A DNA stretch of 64,000 nt from Tritrichomonas musculus. Lineage: Eukaryota > Parabasalia > Tritrichomonadida > Tritrichomonadidae. This document shows positions 1 through 8,018 of this stretch, piece after piece; the stretch's first letter is position 1, and each line of letters begins with the position of its first letter. Below the pieces are notes generated by a model. The model had not been told where the DNA came from. It ran no database searches and saw only the letters and a list, made by a program, of their open reading frames with translations. Position numbers and translations under genes: made by a program. The stretch covers positions 62,001-126,000 of the forward strand of contig JAPFFF010000079.1 of NCBI GenBank assembly GCA_039105265.1, read 5' to 3'.

Positions 1-809
1 GTTGTTTCATTTGAGTCACTCGCTGTTTTTTCTTCGTTTGCTGTACCTTCACTTTTAGCTTCTAATGATTCAGCTTCAGCAACTGAAGAAGCTACCGGTG
101 CATTTGATGTGGCATCTTGCACATTTTCTGTTTTTGATGAAGCTGAATTATCGTCAGAAACGTTATTTGAGGAACTGGCTTTACTTTTATCTTGAAAATC
201 AGCTGTTTCATCTGTTTTGGATTCAGATAATTCTTCATTATTTGAAGCAGCTGACATTTGATTTGACGCTGCAGCTGACGAAGCTTCTTCTTTTTGGTGC
301 TTTCCTTTTTTGCCAGATGTCGTCTTTGCTGAATCTTCCGACGCTTCTTCGGTAGCAGTAGTTGATGGTTTTTCGTCCTCATCTTCAATTACCTCGGTAA
401 ATGTAAAATTAGGCGGCAATCTTGCAATCTTATCTTTTTCAACTTCAACATCAAAGTCTGTTTGGCTGTAACGAAGTCGTACAGTCTTTGGATCCCCTGT
501 TTTATTATCGACGACTTCTGCATTATAAAACATCGTTGACCACTCGTTTGTTCCTTCGTCATGCCATAAAGCAAGAACAGTTTCTCCTTTTTTGTATTCT
601 TCGTTTGAAGTTGATGGGAAAGGAGTAATATGGCTTGAATCGACATTATATGTTTCGTATCTTGGATCATCTGCAAACTCATCGCGAACAAGGTATCTAT
701 TGCCTGGAAGTTTTTTATCGACTTTTGTGAGGATCCAACTGTCTGAGTTTGTTTCAGGATAGCGGACACAAGCAGCGCAACTAGATCCATTCTTTAGTTT
801 GCTTGCCAT
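1..809 (-). CDS. SGF29: SGF29-like tandem-Tudor protein, 3' end beyond window
   Basis: An open frame runs on the minus strand from an ATG at 809-807 to the window edge without a stop, about 269 codons, so the C-terminus is missing. Residues about 15-120 look like the tandem Tudor module of SGF29, the SAGA/ATAC subunit that binds methylated H3K4: DSWILTKV near the start, then ETVLALWHDE and later KIARLPPNF. In human SGF29 the corresponding pieces are QWILAEV and LVLALYPQTT, and the module lies at the C-terminus. Here it is at the N-terminus, followed by a long acidic Ser/Ala/Glu/Lys-rich tail that looks disordered, so the domain order is unusual or the family assignment is only to the Tudor module. 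The gene is divergent from the zinc-knuckle gene, with about 159 bases between the two ATGs. Confidence 0.6.
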   Translation of the reverse strand, partial: MASKLKNGSSCAACVRYPETNSDSWILTKVDKKLPGNRYLVRDEFADDPRYETYNVDSSHITPFPSTSNEEYKKGETVLALWHDEGTNEWSTMFYNAEVVDNKTGDPKTVRLRYSQTDFDVEVEKDKIARLPPNFTFTEVIEDEDEKPSTTATEEASEDSAKTTSGKKGKHQKEEASSAAASNQMSAASNNEELSESKTDETADFQDKSKASSSNNVSDDNSASSKTENVQDATSNAPVASSVAEAESLEAKSEGTANEEKTASDSNET

Positions 810-968
810 TTGTTTTTATAAAAATTGTTTTAAAAAAAAAAAAAAAGAATTCAAAATTTTGAAAGTAAATTTTTCTTCCTTTTTACAAAATTTAAAATTC
901 AAATAATGTTGAAAGAGATCAATCAAAAAGTTAGAAAGAAACATCATATTCAACAAATTAATTGAGGA

Positions 969-1688
969 ATGAAAGAATTATCAATAAACCAAGAAGCTGG
1001 CATTTTTCAAGCAGTCTATAAACTTCATTGCCCAGATTACTTCTCAAATAGTTTCAATAAAAAAAAAAAATTCCAAAATTATGATTATGAACAAGATTTG
1101 GGTTTTAATTATAACAATGATAAATCTATTTCCTTTTTGCTCAATGAACCACAATCGCCACAATTTGGAGAAAATAGCATTCGAACTCATATTTCGCAAT
1201 CTCTGATTTGTGATTTATGCGGACGCTCAGGACATGATTATAAGCATTGCCCTAAAATACCATCTATTGAACAGCTTGAATTATCAATCAAGAATGATAT
1301 TTTGTATGCTGAAAATAAGATATTGCAAAATTCAGAGAAAAAAAAATTGGTAATGAGCAATCAAAATCAAAGTGATGAAACAGATCCTGATGTCATGAAT
1401 TCTAGAGTTTATGCTGAAGACCATTTTGGCTTATACGTTGTTGATGGTGGAGAGAATGATCCAATACAAATTGATGGATCTTTAGAAAATGATTTATATT
1501 GTATCAACTGTGGTAAAAAAGGCCACACTTTTACAAATTGCCCAAAACCAAATTTAACAGAAATTCTTGATTGTATTGGAAATATGAACAGTTATTATAA
1601 CAATAATTATAATAATAATTATAATAATATTTCATCAACAAATGTCAAAAGGAAATTTGATCTTATTTGGGGAACAAACGATCATTAA
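969..1688 (+). CDS. two-zinc-knuckle (CCHC) protein
   Basis: A 239-residue protein with two CCHC zinc knuckles about 100 residues apart: CDLCGRSGHDYKHC near residue 81 and CINCGKKGHTFTNC near residue 178. Each keeps the C-x2-C-x4-H-x4-C spacing. Such knuckles bind single-stranded RNA or DNA, so a role in RNA handling is plausible but not shown. The region between them is acidic and Asn-rich, and a short Tyr-Asn repeat (about 206-220) follows the second knuckle. The first ATG of the frame is taken as start. There is no protease or reverse transcriptase nearby, so I read it as a host gene and not a Gag remnant. The stop is TAAA, matching the trichomonad habit of overlapping stop codon and UAAA polyadenylation signal. 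Confidence 0.65.
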   Translation: MKELSINQEAGIFQAVYKLHCPDYFSNSFNKKKKFQNYDYEQDLGFNYNNDKSISFLLNEPQSPQFGENSIRTHISQSLICDLCGRSGHDYKHCPKIPSIEQLELSIKNDILYAENKILQNSEKKKLVMSNQNQSDETDPDVMNSRVYAEDHFGLYVVDGGENDPIQIDGSLENDLYCINCGKKGHTFTNCPKPNLTEILDCIGNMNSYYNNNYNNNYNNISSTNVKRKFDLIWGTNDH

Positions 1689-2216
1689 ATATTAGAATCA
1701 TTAAATAATAATGATTTGCTATTTTCATATCTATAAAATACCCATTCACGAATTGATTCCTAATTTTATAATAGTAAAATTTAGGAGATTACTTCAATTA
1801 ATTGAAATCCAGAATTAAATTCAATTTCGACTTTGGATCAGAGCTCACCAAATTTATTCTCAAAATATATATTTCATTTTTTTAGACCTATTATTCATTT
1901 ATTTTTATAAAAGAATCTACGCATATTAATTATGTTAAGATAATATGGAGAAATGATAATTTACAAGCTTGAAAGATTCTTGATTTTTTATATTTAGTAA
2001 ATAACTATTGTTTCTAGTTTTTTCTATGTAAGCAATTTTTTTTTTCCAATTTGAATTTGCTAGTAATTTCGAGAGAGCTTCTTTAAAAAAAGTCCAAAAC
2101 CCTCTCACAAGTCTTCTTAAGCATATGCTTCTTCTAAAGATTTTCTCTGATTCTAGACAAATAAAAGCAGAATATTTGAATATAAAATCGATTTTTTTTA
2201 AACGGCCATCTTTTCA
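1689..2216. other. spacer between zinc-knuckle gene and TTC5
   Basis: AT-rich and without a convincing coding frame. It contains a perfect 12-base palindrome AAGCATATGCTT at 2119-2130, about 90 bases before the TTC5 ATG, inside a CTTCTT-rich stretch. Confidence 0.4.
2203..2207 (+). promoter_or_regulatory. CGGCC start-proximal motif, TTC5
   Basis: CGGCCATCTTTTCA lies directly before the ATG at 2217 in an otherwise AT-only leader. It is one of five genes here with GGCC close to the start codon. Confidence 0.35.
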
Positions 2217-3308
2217 ATGGCAACAAAAGAAAACTTCGAAGCAAAAGTAACTGAACTTTGGAATCGCGTTCAAAGTAACGAAGAATCACTTGAAGAAAGA
2301 AAAAATATTTTAAATGAGAGTGATGAACTTATGGCAAACCCAGATTTTTTATCAAATCCATTTCTTGTCTCAAAATTAAAACTTATTATGCATAAAGCCG
2401 GAAAACCAACAGATTTAGCTGCATTAGCAACTGAATTTGAAGGATTTGCTAAACTTCAACCTTCAACCGACGTTTGGATTTGCTTAGCTGAAACGTATTT
2501 GCATCAAGGCAAAGCGGATGCTGCTGTTTCACCTCTTGAATTCGCACAAGCTCTTGGTGAGAATGTTGATGTTCTCATACTTTTATCTTTATGTTATAGA
2601 AGAATTGAGAAAAAAGACACCAAAAAATCGCTTGATTATGCAAAACAAGCAGTTAAATTAGATCTTAAAAATGGAAAAGCATGGGGAAATCTCGGAATTG
2701 CTCTTTTATCTGAAGCAGGACATGAAAATATTGTCCAAGCATCAAAAGCTTTCAAATGCGCTATTAACAATGGACAACAAAATAATGCAGATGTTTTAAT
2801 GAACCTTGGAACAGTTTATGAGCTTCTTCTCAATTTTATGGAAGCAATGCGTTGTTATGAAGAAGCTATTAGGATTGCAGGAAAATGGCAAGTTGCTCTC
2901 GATTCACTTGGAAGATTACAAACACGACTAAGCAATGTTATTTCACGTTCCGAAGCAATACCAAAGATAAGGCCAGCAAAGAAAGCCAAAATGCTTGAAA
3001 GGGTTAAAGATGATGATGAGTATCTCTTTGTTGAAGCACCATTTTCAAATGATGATCCATCTCAAATCATATTATGTATGAATAAAGCAACAGAAGTTTT
3101 TGCTTTTGGAATAATTAAAACGATGCGTGCATATATAATACCAGAAAAATCTGTATTAAAGTTAAAAGTACCAGAATTCAGTAACTTAGAAATAAATGGT
3201 AAAACAATTAAATATTATATTATAGATGACCAGCGTAAAGTTAAAATTACGCATGGTGCTACGCCAGCTAATGTTTCACCAGTAAGTATCAGCAGTACAA
3301 TTGCATAA
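2217..3308 (+). CDS. TTC5: TTC5 (STRAP)-like TPR protein with C-terminal OB fold
   Basis: A 363-residue protein. Residues about 20-235 are tetratricopeptide helices, for example the KQAVKLDLKNGKAWGNLG unit. Residues about 255-350 are a beta-rich domain ending KYYIIDDQRKVKITHG, which resembles the OB-fold end of animal TTC5 in both content and placement. In animals TTC5 recognises the N-terminus of nascent tubulin on the ribosome and triggers decay of tubulin mRNA; it was also described as the p300/JMY cofactor STRAP. That function is known for the family and only inferred here. In a flagellate with a heavy tubulin cytoskeleton, a tubulin-autoregulation role would make sense. The protein is shorter than human TTC5 (about 440 residues), as if one or two TPRs were lost. 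The start is the ATG ten bases after the CGGCC motif. Confidence 0.7.
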   Translation: MATKENFEAKVTELWNRVQSNEESLEERKNILNESDELMANPDFLSNPFLVSKLKLIMHKAGKPTDLAALATEFEGFAKLQPSTDVWICLAETYLHQGKADAAVSPLEFAQALGENVDVLILLSLCYRRIEKKDTKKSLDYAKQAVKLDLKNGKAWGNLGIALLSEAGHENIVQASKAFKCAINNGQQNNADVLMNLGTVYELLLNFMEAMRCYEEAIRIAGKWQVALDSLGRLQTRLSNVISRSEAIPKIRPAKKAKMLERVKDDDEYLFVEAPFSNDDPSQIILCMNKATEVFAFGIIKTMRAYIIPEKSVLKLKVPEFSNLEINGKTIKYYIIDDQRKVKITHGATPANVSPVSISSTIA

Positions 3309-3821
3309 ATAAAAACGTTTTTATTTATATATTTTTTAATTTAAAAAAAAATAATATTTCCACTCCTCCCTGTTTTCAAGCGTTGATGGCTTGAAGCTGA
3401 AAATAATTTAAAACCTGAGGCTTTGAATGAAGTGAGCTACAAAATTGTGCTTAAAGTATAAAATAGTGGATAGAAAATAGATTTAAGCCACTAATAGTAG
3501 AATTGGATATCTCGTTTATTAACTAATCGTCAAATTAATAGATTAAAACAATCAAAATCAATTTGCTAAGATTTAATTATTGAAATATCAAACTTTTTGA
3601 AAAATACTTAAGAAAAAGTTGCTTTTTTTTTCAAAACATTTCTCAATTATTCCATTTTTTATAAAAAAAAATGATATAATATGCTAAATTTACTTTGAAA
3701 TTGATTTTAATGATGATTCTTAATAGAAAATATGCTGCCATGATTATTCAAATAATTGAATAATTGTGAAAGTATCAGAATTATTTTGAATAAAATATAT
3801 TCTCAACGAGTTTTATAGATC
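3309..3821. other. spacer with a GC-richer hairpin
   Basis: AT-rich spacer. At 3361-3470 the composition rises, and 3375-3395 forms a 7-bp stem (TTCAAGC / GCTTGAA) with a 7-base loop. This could be part of the 3' end of TTC5 mRNA or a small RNA; I cannot assign it. Confidence 0.3.
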
Positions 3822-5084
3822 ATGATTTGTTTTTTACAAATACTTACAGTTTCTCTCCAAAATTTAACACCTAAAACACCTATTGTTCTTATTCCTGGTT
3901 TTGTTGACAGCCAAATAGAAGCTACATTTGATCATAATAAGTATCCAATCCCATCTCGACCAAGACATTGCTCATCATCTGGAAGCCATGCTTGGAAGTT
4001 CTTTAAAGTATTTGATTGGCTTCCTCCAAAGTTATCATGCACAGTAAATTTATTAGAATTACATTATGATAATAATACTGGTGAAATCGTAGATACAAAA
4101 AATGTCAACGTTAGCGTTATTGATTTTGGTGGTATTGATGGTATCAACAAGCTTGTTCTCCTTCCAGGTGGCTTTCAAATAATTGATATCTATGGGGAAT
4201 ATATTAGACAGCTTACTCAACTCCATGGATATGTCGTACGAAAAGATTTATTTGGTGCACCATATGATTGGCGACTAGGTGCTGCTCAGCGTGATTCTTA
4301 TTGGAATGACATGCAAAATCTTATTGAAAATGCATATGAAATTAATAATGGGGAAAAAGTTGTAGTCATTGCGCACTCTCAAGGTGTTAATCTTTTTACA
4401 GAATTCCTTTCAAATCACATGACTGCAGCCTGGAGGAAAAAGTACATTAAACGCGTTGCATTTCTTGCGCCTGCTTATGCTGGATTTGGGCAAGCTTTGA
4501 TGTATATTTGGCAAGGAGGTATTCCAATTCTTCAATCATACCACTCAGAAAAATTAGCGTTTGCAATGAGATCCCTACCAGGTTTCATGACTCTTTTTCC
4601 AAATCAAGTTATATTTGGTGATAAACCTATTTTTTATGATCCACAAGGCAAGCCTATAACAGCAAAAACATTACCAGATTATTTTATTAAGAATGGCATT
4701 TTTGTAGGACAAAATCGAAAGATATTTGAAGCGTCACTCAAATACTTGAAGCAAGTTCCAACTTTTATTGATGTAGAAACACTTATATATTACAATAGCA
4801 ACGTTCCAACCCTGAATGGGATGAATTTTTCAGTTCCTAATTATCTTCCAAAAGAGATAATTTATGCTCCTGGTGATGGAAAAGTACCAGCAGCAGGTCC
4901 TCAATATGTGTGCAAGAAATGGGCGAATAACACCTTAGTTAACTGCGTTGACTCTAATGATGCAACTGATCATGGCGATTTTCTTATCAAACCAGAAATT
5001 GCTAAAAATGTTATTAATTGGGCTCTTCATGATGATACATATGATTTTTCGTTTGCAGATCTCAAAAATGTTCATAAGATATAA
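3822..5084 (+). CDS. LCAT/PDAT-family acyltransferase or phospholipase
   Basis: A 420-residue alpha/beta-hydrolase of the lecithin:cholesterol acyltransferase family. The sequence opens with a short hydrophobic segment (residues about 1-15) that could be a signal peptide, then TPIVLIPGF, the family's first strand with the oxyanion region. The block LFGAPYDWRLG is diagnostic for LCAT/LPLA2/PDAT. The nucleophile Ser sits in VVIAHSQG near residue 185 (A for the usual G before H). The catalytic Asp is in YAPGDGKVP near residue 351, and the His in TDHGDF near 382. The full triad is present, so the enzyme should be active. Members move acyl chains from phospholipids to sterols, or act as phospholipase A; which one applies here cannot be told. 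Length is typical. A secreted or lysosomal location is inferred from the N-terminus. Confidence 0.8.
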   Translation: MICFLQILTVSLQNLTPKTPIVLIPGFVDSQIEATFDHNKYPIPSRPRHCSSSGSHAWKFFKVFDWLPPKLSCTVNLLELHYDNNTGEIVDTKNVNVSVIDFGGIDGINKLVLLPGGFQIIDIYGEYIRQLTQLHGYVVRKDLFGAPYDWRLGAAQRDSYWNDMQNLIENAYEINNGEKVVVIAHSQGVNLFTEFLSNHMTAAWRKKYIKRVAFLAPAYAGFGQALMYIWQGGIPILQSYHSEKLAFAMRSLPGFMTLFPNQVIFGDKPIFYDPQGKPITAKTLPDYFIKNGIFVGQNRKIFEASLKYLKQVPTFIDVETLIYYNSNVPTLNGMNFSVPNYLPKEIIYAPGDGKVPAAGPQYVCKKWANNTLVNCVDSNDATDHGDFLIKPEIAKNVINWALHDDTYDFSFADLKNVHKI

Positions 5085-5284
5085 GAATAAGAAAAAAAGT
5101 ATAATATAAAACTAAATATATAATATTTATAATGCGAATTGATTATTTATATGCATTATTAATCAAGTCTATCAACCAAAATAAAAATTTAGAATTCCAA
5201 AAAATATATTATTTGTATAGAAAAAGTTAAATTGTCAGTCTTTTTTTATTCTGAAAAAAATTGAAACGGTTTTGACAGCGGTCC

Positions 5285-5290
5285 GGCCTT
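5285..5290 (+). promoter_or_regulatory. GGCCTT start-proximal motif, eL20
   Basis: GGTCCGGCCTTTTTAAT precedes the ATG at 5300. It contains CCTTTT, which matches the M5 core element (CCTTTW) known at transcription starts in Trichomonas vaginalis. Confidence 0.4.
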
Positions 5291-5299
5291 TTTAATAAA

Positions 5300-5827
5300 A
5301 TGTTAAAGAACTATGAAGTGATTGCACGTCCAAATCCAACAGAAGCTGTTCCAAATCCACCAGCTATTCGAGTACAGGTTTTCGCCAGTGACGAAATTGT
5401 CGCAAAATCAAAGTTCTGGACTGTTGCATCGCGAATTGCAAGACTAAAACCAGCTCATGGTGAAGTTTTAGCAGTAAAACAAGTTATTGAACCAGAACCA
5501 CACCGCGTTAAATCATATGGAATTTGGCTTACATTCAACTCAGCACGTGGAACTCAAAACATTTACAAAGAAGTTCGAGATACAACAACCGAAGGAGCTA
5601 TCAGACATCTCTACCAAGAAATGGCAGGAACTCACAATGTTCATCAACATCAAATTTCAATCATCCGTATATCAGAACTTGCAAAAGAAGATGTCAAACA
5701 CAAGCACATTGAACAATTCGCCGAAGAAAATATCAAATTCCCAATTGCTAAACAAGAAATCAGAGCTTCTCATTCATATCAAAAGAAAGTCCTCAGTCAC
5801 AAACGCCCAACAGTCTGCGGCTTTTAA
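5300..5827 (+). CDS. RPL18A: 60S ribosomal protein eL20 (L18a)
   Basis: A 175-residue protein that matches eukaryotic L18a/eL20 along its whole length. The N-terminal YEVIARPNPTEA, the central GIWLTFNSARGTQN and the C-terminal FPIAKQEIR with SHKRPTVCGF are family hallmarks (human: FPLPHRVLR, and a RPNTFF end). The protein sits on the large subunit near the 5S/stalk side. Coding sequence is GC-richer and more codon-biased than neighbours, as expected for a highly expressed gene. The start is fixed by homology and lies ten bases after the GGCCTTTTT motif. Confidence 0.93.
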   Translation: MLKNYEVIARPNPTEAVPNPPAIRVQVFASDEIVAKSKFWTVASRIARLKPAHGEVLAVKQVIEPEPHRVKSYGIWLTFNSARGTQNIYKEVRDTTTEGAIRHLYQEMAGTHNVHQHQISIIRISELAKEDVKHKHIEQFAEENIKFPIAKQEIRASHSYQKKVLSHKRPTVCGF

Positions 5828-6200
5828 GATTTGATTCATTCAATGGATTATCTTCTTAATCACTTTTGATTTATTACATTTAGCATTTTAATAAAAATTA
5901 CTAAATATTAATGATATTGTTCATTAATTCCTAAAATCATTATCTTTTCTTTTCTTTATTTTTGTTAAAAGAAGAAGAAGAAGAACAAGATGAATTATTA
6001 TTCTTTCTTTTTATTGATGGAGGATAATTAATGTAATCTAATAAAATTAGTCAATAACAAAAGATTGTGAAAATTTGGGTTTTCAGAAGTGTATTCATTT
6101 GCACTGCTTAACTAAAAATTAATACTTGAGTTAATTGATATCAAAATCAATAATTGTGATAATAATTGGCCGCTATTATTTTAATTATTAGAAAAATTTA
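5828..6200. other. spacer
   Basis: AT-rich, with a short GAA repeat near 5973-5988. The only other notable item is GGCC at 6168-6171, thirty bases before the next ATG. Confidence 0.4.
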
Positions 6201-6629
6201 ATGGCAGATAATGCAAAGAACAGCCAGAACGAAGAACTTCTTGATCCTTCTTTCTGCAATTATTTACTAGCTCAATATGAAAAAAATCAGGCAATTGAGA
6301 AAAGTCAGAATATTGATTATTTAAATACTTCTGAATATCAACAATTTCTTTCAACTTTTGGAAATCCTGCTATCCAATATTATTCTAGTAAGATTGAACA
6401 ACAAGAACGAGATTTGCAGCTCAAGTGTGATTTAAAAATGTTAGAAGTTTTAAAACGAAATAATGAAGAACTACCACTAAGACGCTTTCATGGATTTCTT
6501 TCTCAAAAGACATTTTTTGATTATGTTAATGCAGTACGCGCAACCGAAGAAATTAAGCAAAGAATCAAAGAAATACAAGAAGAAAATGAAAGGCTAAAAG
6601 AAGAAATTGAATTGCTATCACACTCATAA
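6201..6629 (+). CDS. small coiled-coil protein, unknown
   Basis: A 142-residue protein I do not recognise. The N-terminal 40 residues are polar; the rest is predicted helical. Residues about 112-140 (IKQRIKEIQEENERLKEEIE) have a heptad pattern and should form a coiled coil. RRFHGFLSQKTFF near residue 93 is the most distinctive segment and could be an interaction motif. No membrane segment or signal peptide. Charge and length would suit a subunit of a nuclear or cytoskeletal complex, but that is a guess. GGCC lies thirty bases before the ATG. Confidence 0.6.
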   Translation: MADNAKNSQNEELLDPSFCNYLLAQYEKNQAIEKSQNIDYLNTSEYQQFLSTFGNPAIQYYSSKIEQQERDLQLKCDLKMLEVLKRNNEELPLRRFHGFLSQKTFFDYVNAVRATEEIKQRIKEIQEENERLKEEIELLSHS

Positions 6630-6778
6630 GATAGAGCATGATTTGCTTTTCATGAGTTGAAAAAAAAAAAATTTGTTTGATGTTTTAGGAAGTATAAAAA
6701 AAAAAATAATAAGTGATGCATTTGTAAATTCAGAAAATAAAACATTTTTATTTAATAAATATTCAAACATAAGCAGCA

Positions 6779-7558
6779 TTAGTTGATATACTTTAATCTT
6801 GAAATAACGTTTGTGTACATTTCATTATCATCAATAATATCTTTGTGCTGTATAAGGAACTGTTTCACTTTGTTATTTTTCATTTTTTCAAGATCACTTT
6901 TTTCATCTTCGTCAAGAATCGCGCCAATCAACCAACAAAACCTAAAATAGAATGGTTTAAATCTTTGGCAAGCATTCATCAAAATTTTCAAACCATCTAA
7001 TTTATAAAATTGTTCACGAAGTTCATTAGAACCACGAATAGCGTTAGAAATCAAACTAAGTTTTCTAATTGCAGGTTTTTCATCTTTTTCAATGCTGAGA
7101 GATTTTAATGGAATTTGAAGTCCTATTTGGTCATAGAACTTTTTCTGAACTTTTGGATTATTTTGGAGTGTTATTGAAATTATCCATGCAACTGCCATTC
7201 TTATTTCTGAATTAGGATTATCAATATGTGGAATAATGGCGTCATATCCTTTAAGATCGACAAACCAGTCTGCAGCGTCAATATCTTCTACTATAAATAA
7301 TGTTTTATCAAGAGCAAGATACATTTCATCATCGTTTGGATTTGATTGAATTATTTTAATGTTTGATTTTAGTTGTTCAACTGTATCTGGGCATAAATCA
7401 TTCCACATTTCTTTGAATTCTTCATGTGACATTAAATGATCATTTCTAATATTACTCATATCTTCACTATGTTCAATTGCCCACTTAAGAAGCTCTTTCT
7501 CATTTGGTGGAAGTGCTGTTGGTTCTTCTCTTTTCTGATTATTATTGATTGGGTTCAT
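6779..7558 (-). CDS. FES1: FES1/HspBP1-like Hsp70 nucleotide exchange factor
   Basis: A 259-residue armadillo protein. The N-terminal LLKWAIEHS, followed by a long helical region with LFIVEDIDAADWFVDL and MAVAWIISITLQNNPKVQ, matches the FES1/HspBP1 core, in which four armadillo repeats clamp the Hsp70 ATPase lobe and release ADP. Human and yeast relatives carry comparable EDIDNANDF and AAWVIGTAAQNNP segments. Length is close to yeast Fes1 (about 290). No signal peptide, so it is cytosolic. The leader contains two overlapping TCATTT copies (7579-7569 on the minus strand), matching the trichomonad Inr consensus TCAYTW, 11-20 bases before the ATG. Confidence 0.75.
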   Translation of the reverse strand: MNPINNNQKREEPTALPPNEKELLKWAIEHSEDMSNIRNDHLMSHEEFKEMWNDLCPDTVEQLKSNIKIIQSNPNDDEMYLALDKTLFIVEDIDAADWFVDLKGYDAIIPHIDNPNSEIRMAVAWIISITLQNNPKVQKKFYDQIGLQIPLKSLSIEKDEKPAIRKLSLISNAIRGSNELREQFYKLDGLKILMNACQRFKPFYFRFCWLIGAILDEDEKSDLEKMKNNKVKQFLIQHKDIIDDNEMYTNVISRLKYIN

Positions 7559-8018
7559 TATTTATTAAAAATGAAATGAAAAATCATAATTTCCTACTTA
7601 TTCAAAAATAAGTGTTCAGACACTTAAATTCACTCAAAAAGTTTAAAAATTTTGGAATTGCCGATTAAAATTCAAAAGTCTAATGGTAATTTAATTGACC
7701 TTTTAAATATTTTCATAAGAAACTTCTGAAATATTATTGAGAGTTATTCAATACATTTTTGTCCATATAAATAATTATTAAAAAATGATGCTATTCATAA
7801 ACTTTAGATTTATTTCGATACACGGTGTTGATAGAATACATACGAAATTAATCGGTTTACTTGAATTTGTGTAAAAATATATATATATATATTCTTATTA
7901 ATATGAAATTTGATTAATTTTTTTTTAATAAACACGGTGTTTAATACATAATTTAATAAATTAATTCTTAAACATTGAAAAATTAAAAATTAATAATAAT
8001 ACTATAAAATTTTTCACA
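7559..8018. other. upstream region of the FES1-like gene, repeated imperfect palindrome
   Basis: AT-rich. ACACGGTGTT occurs at 7820-7829 and again at 7932-7941. The second copy sits in AAACACGGTGTTT, an almost perfect palindrome around a central G. A TA microsatellite lies near 7880-7892. Confidence 0.35.

Noticed and set aside
969-1688. Zinc-knuckle ORF as a Gag remnant
   Set aside because: No protease, reverse transcriptase or terminal repeats nearby, and the knuckles are 100 residues apart in an otherwise non-Gag protein.
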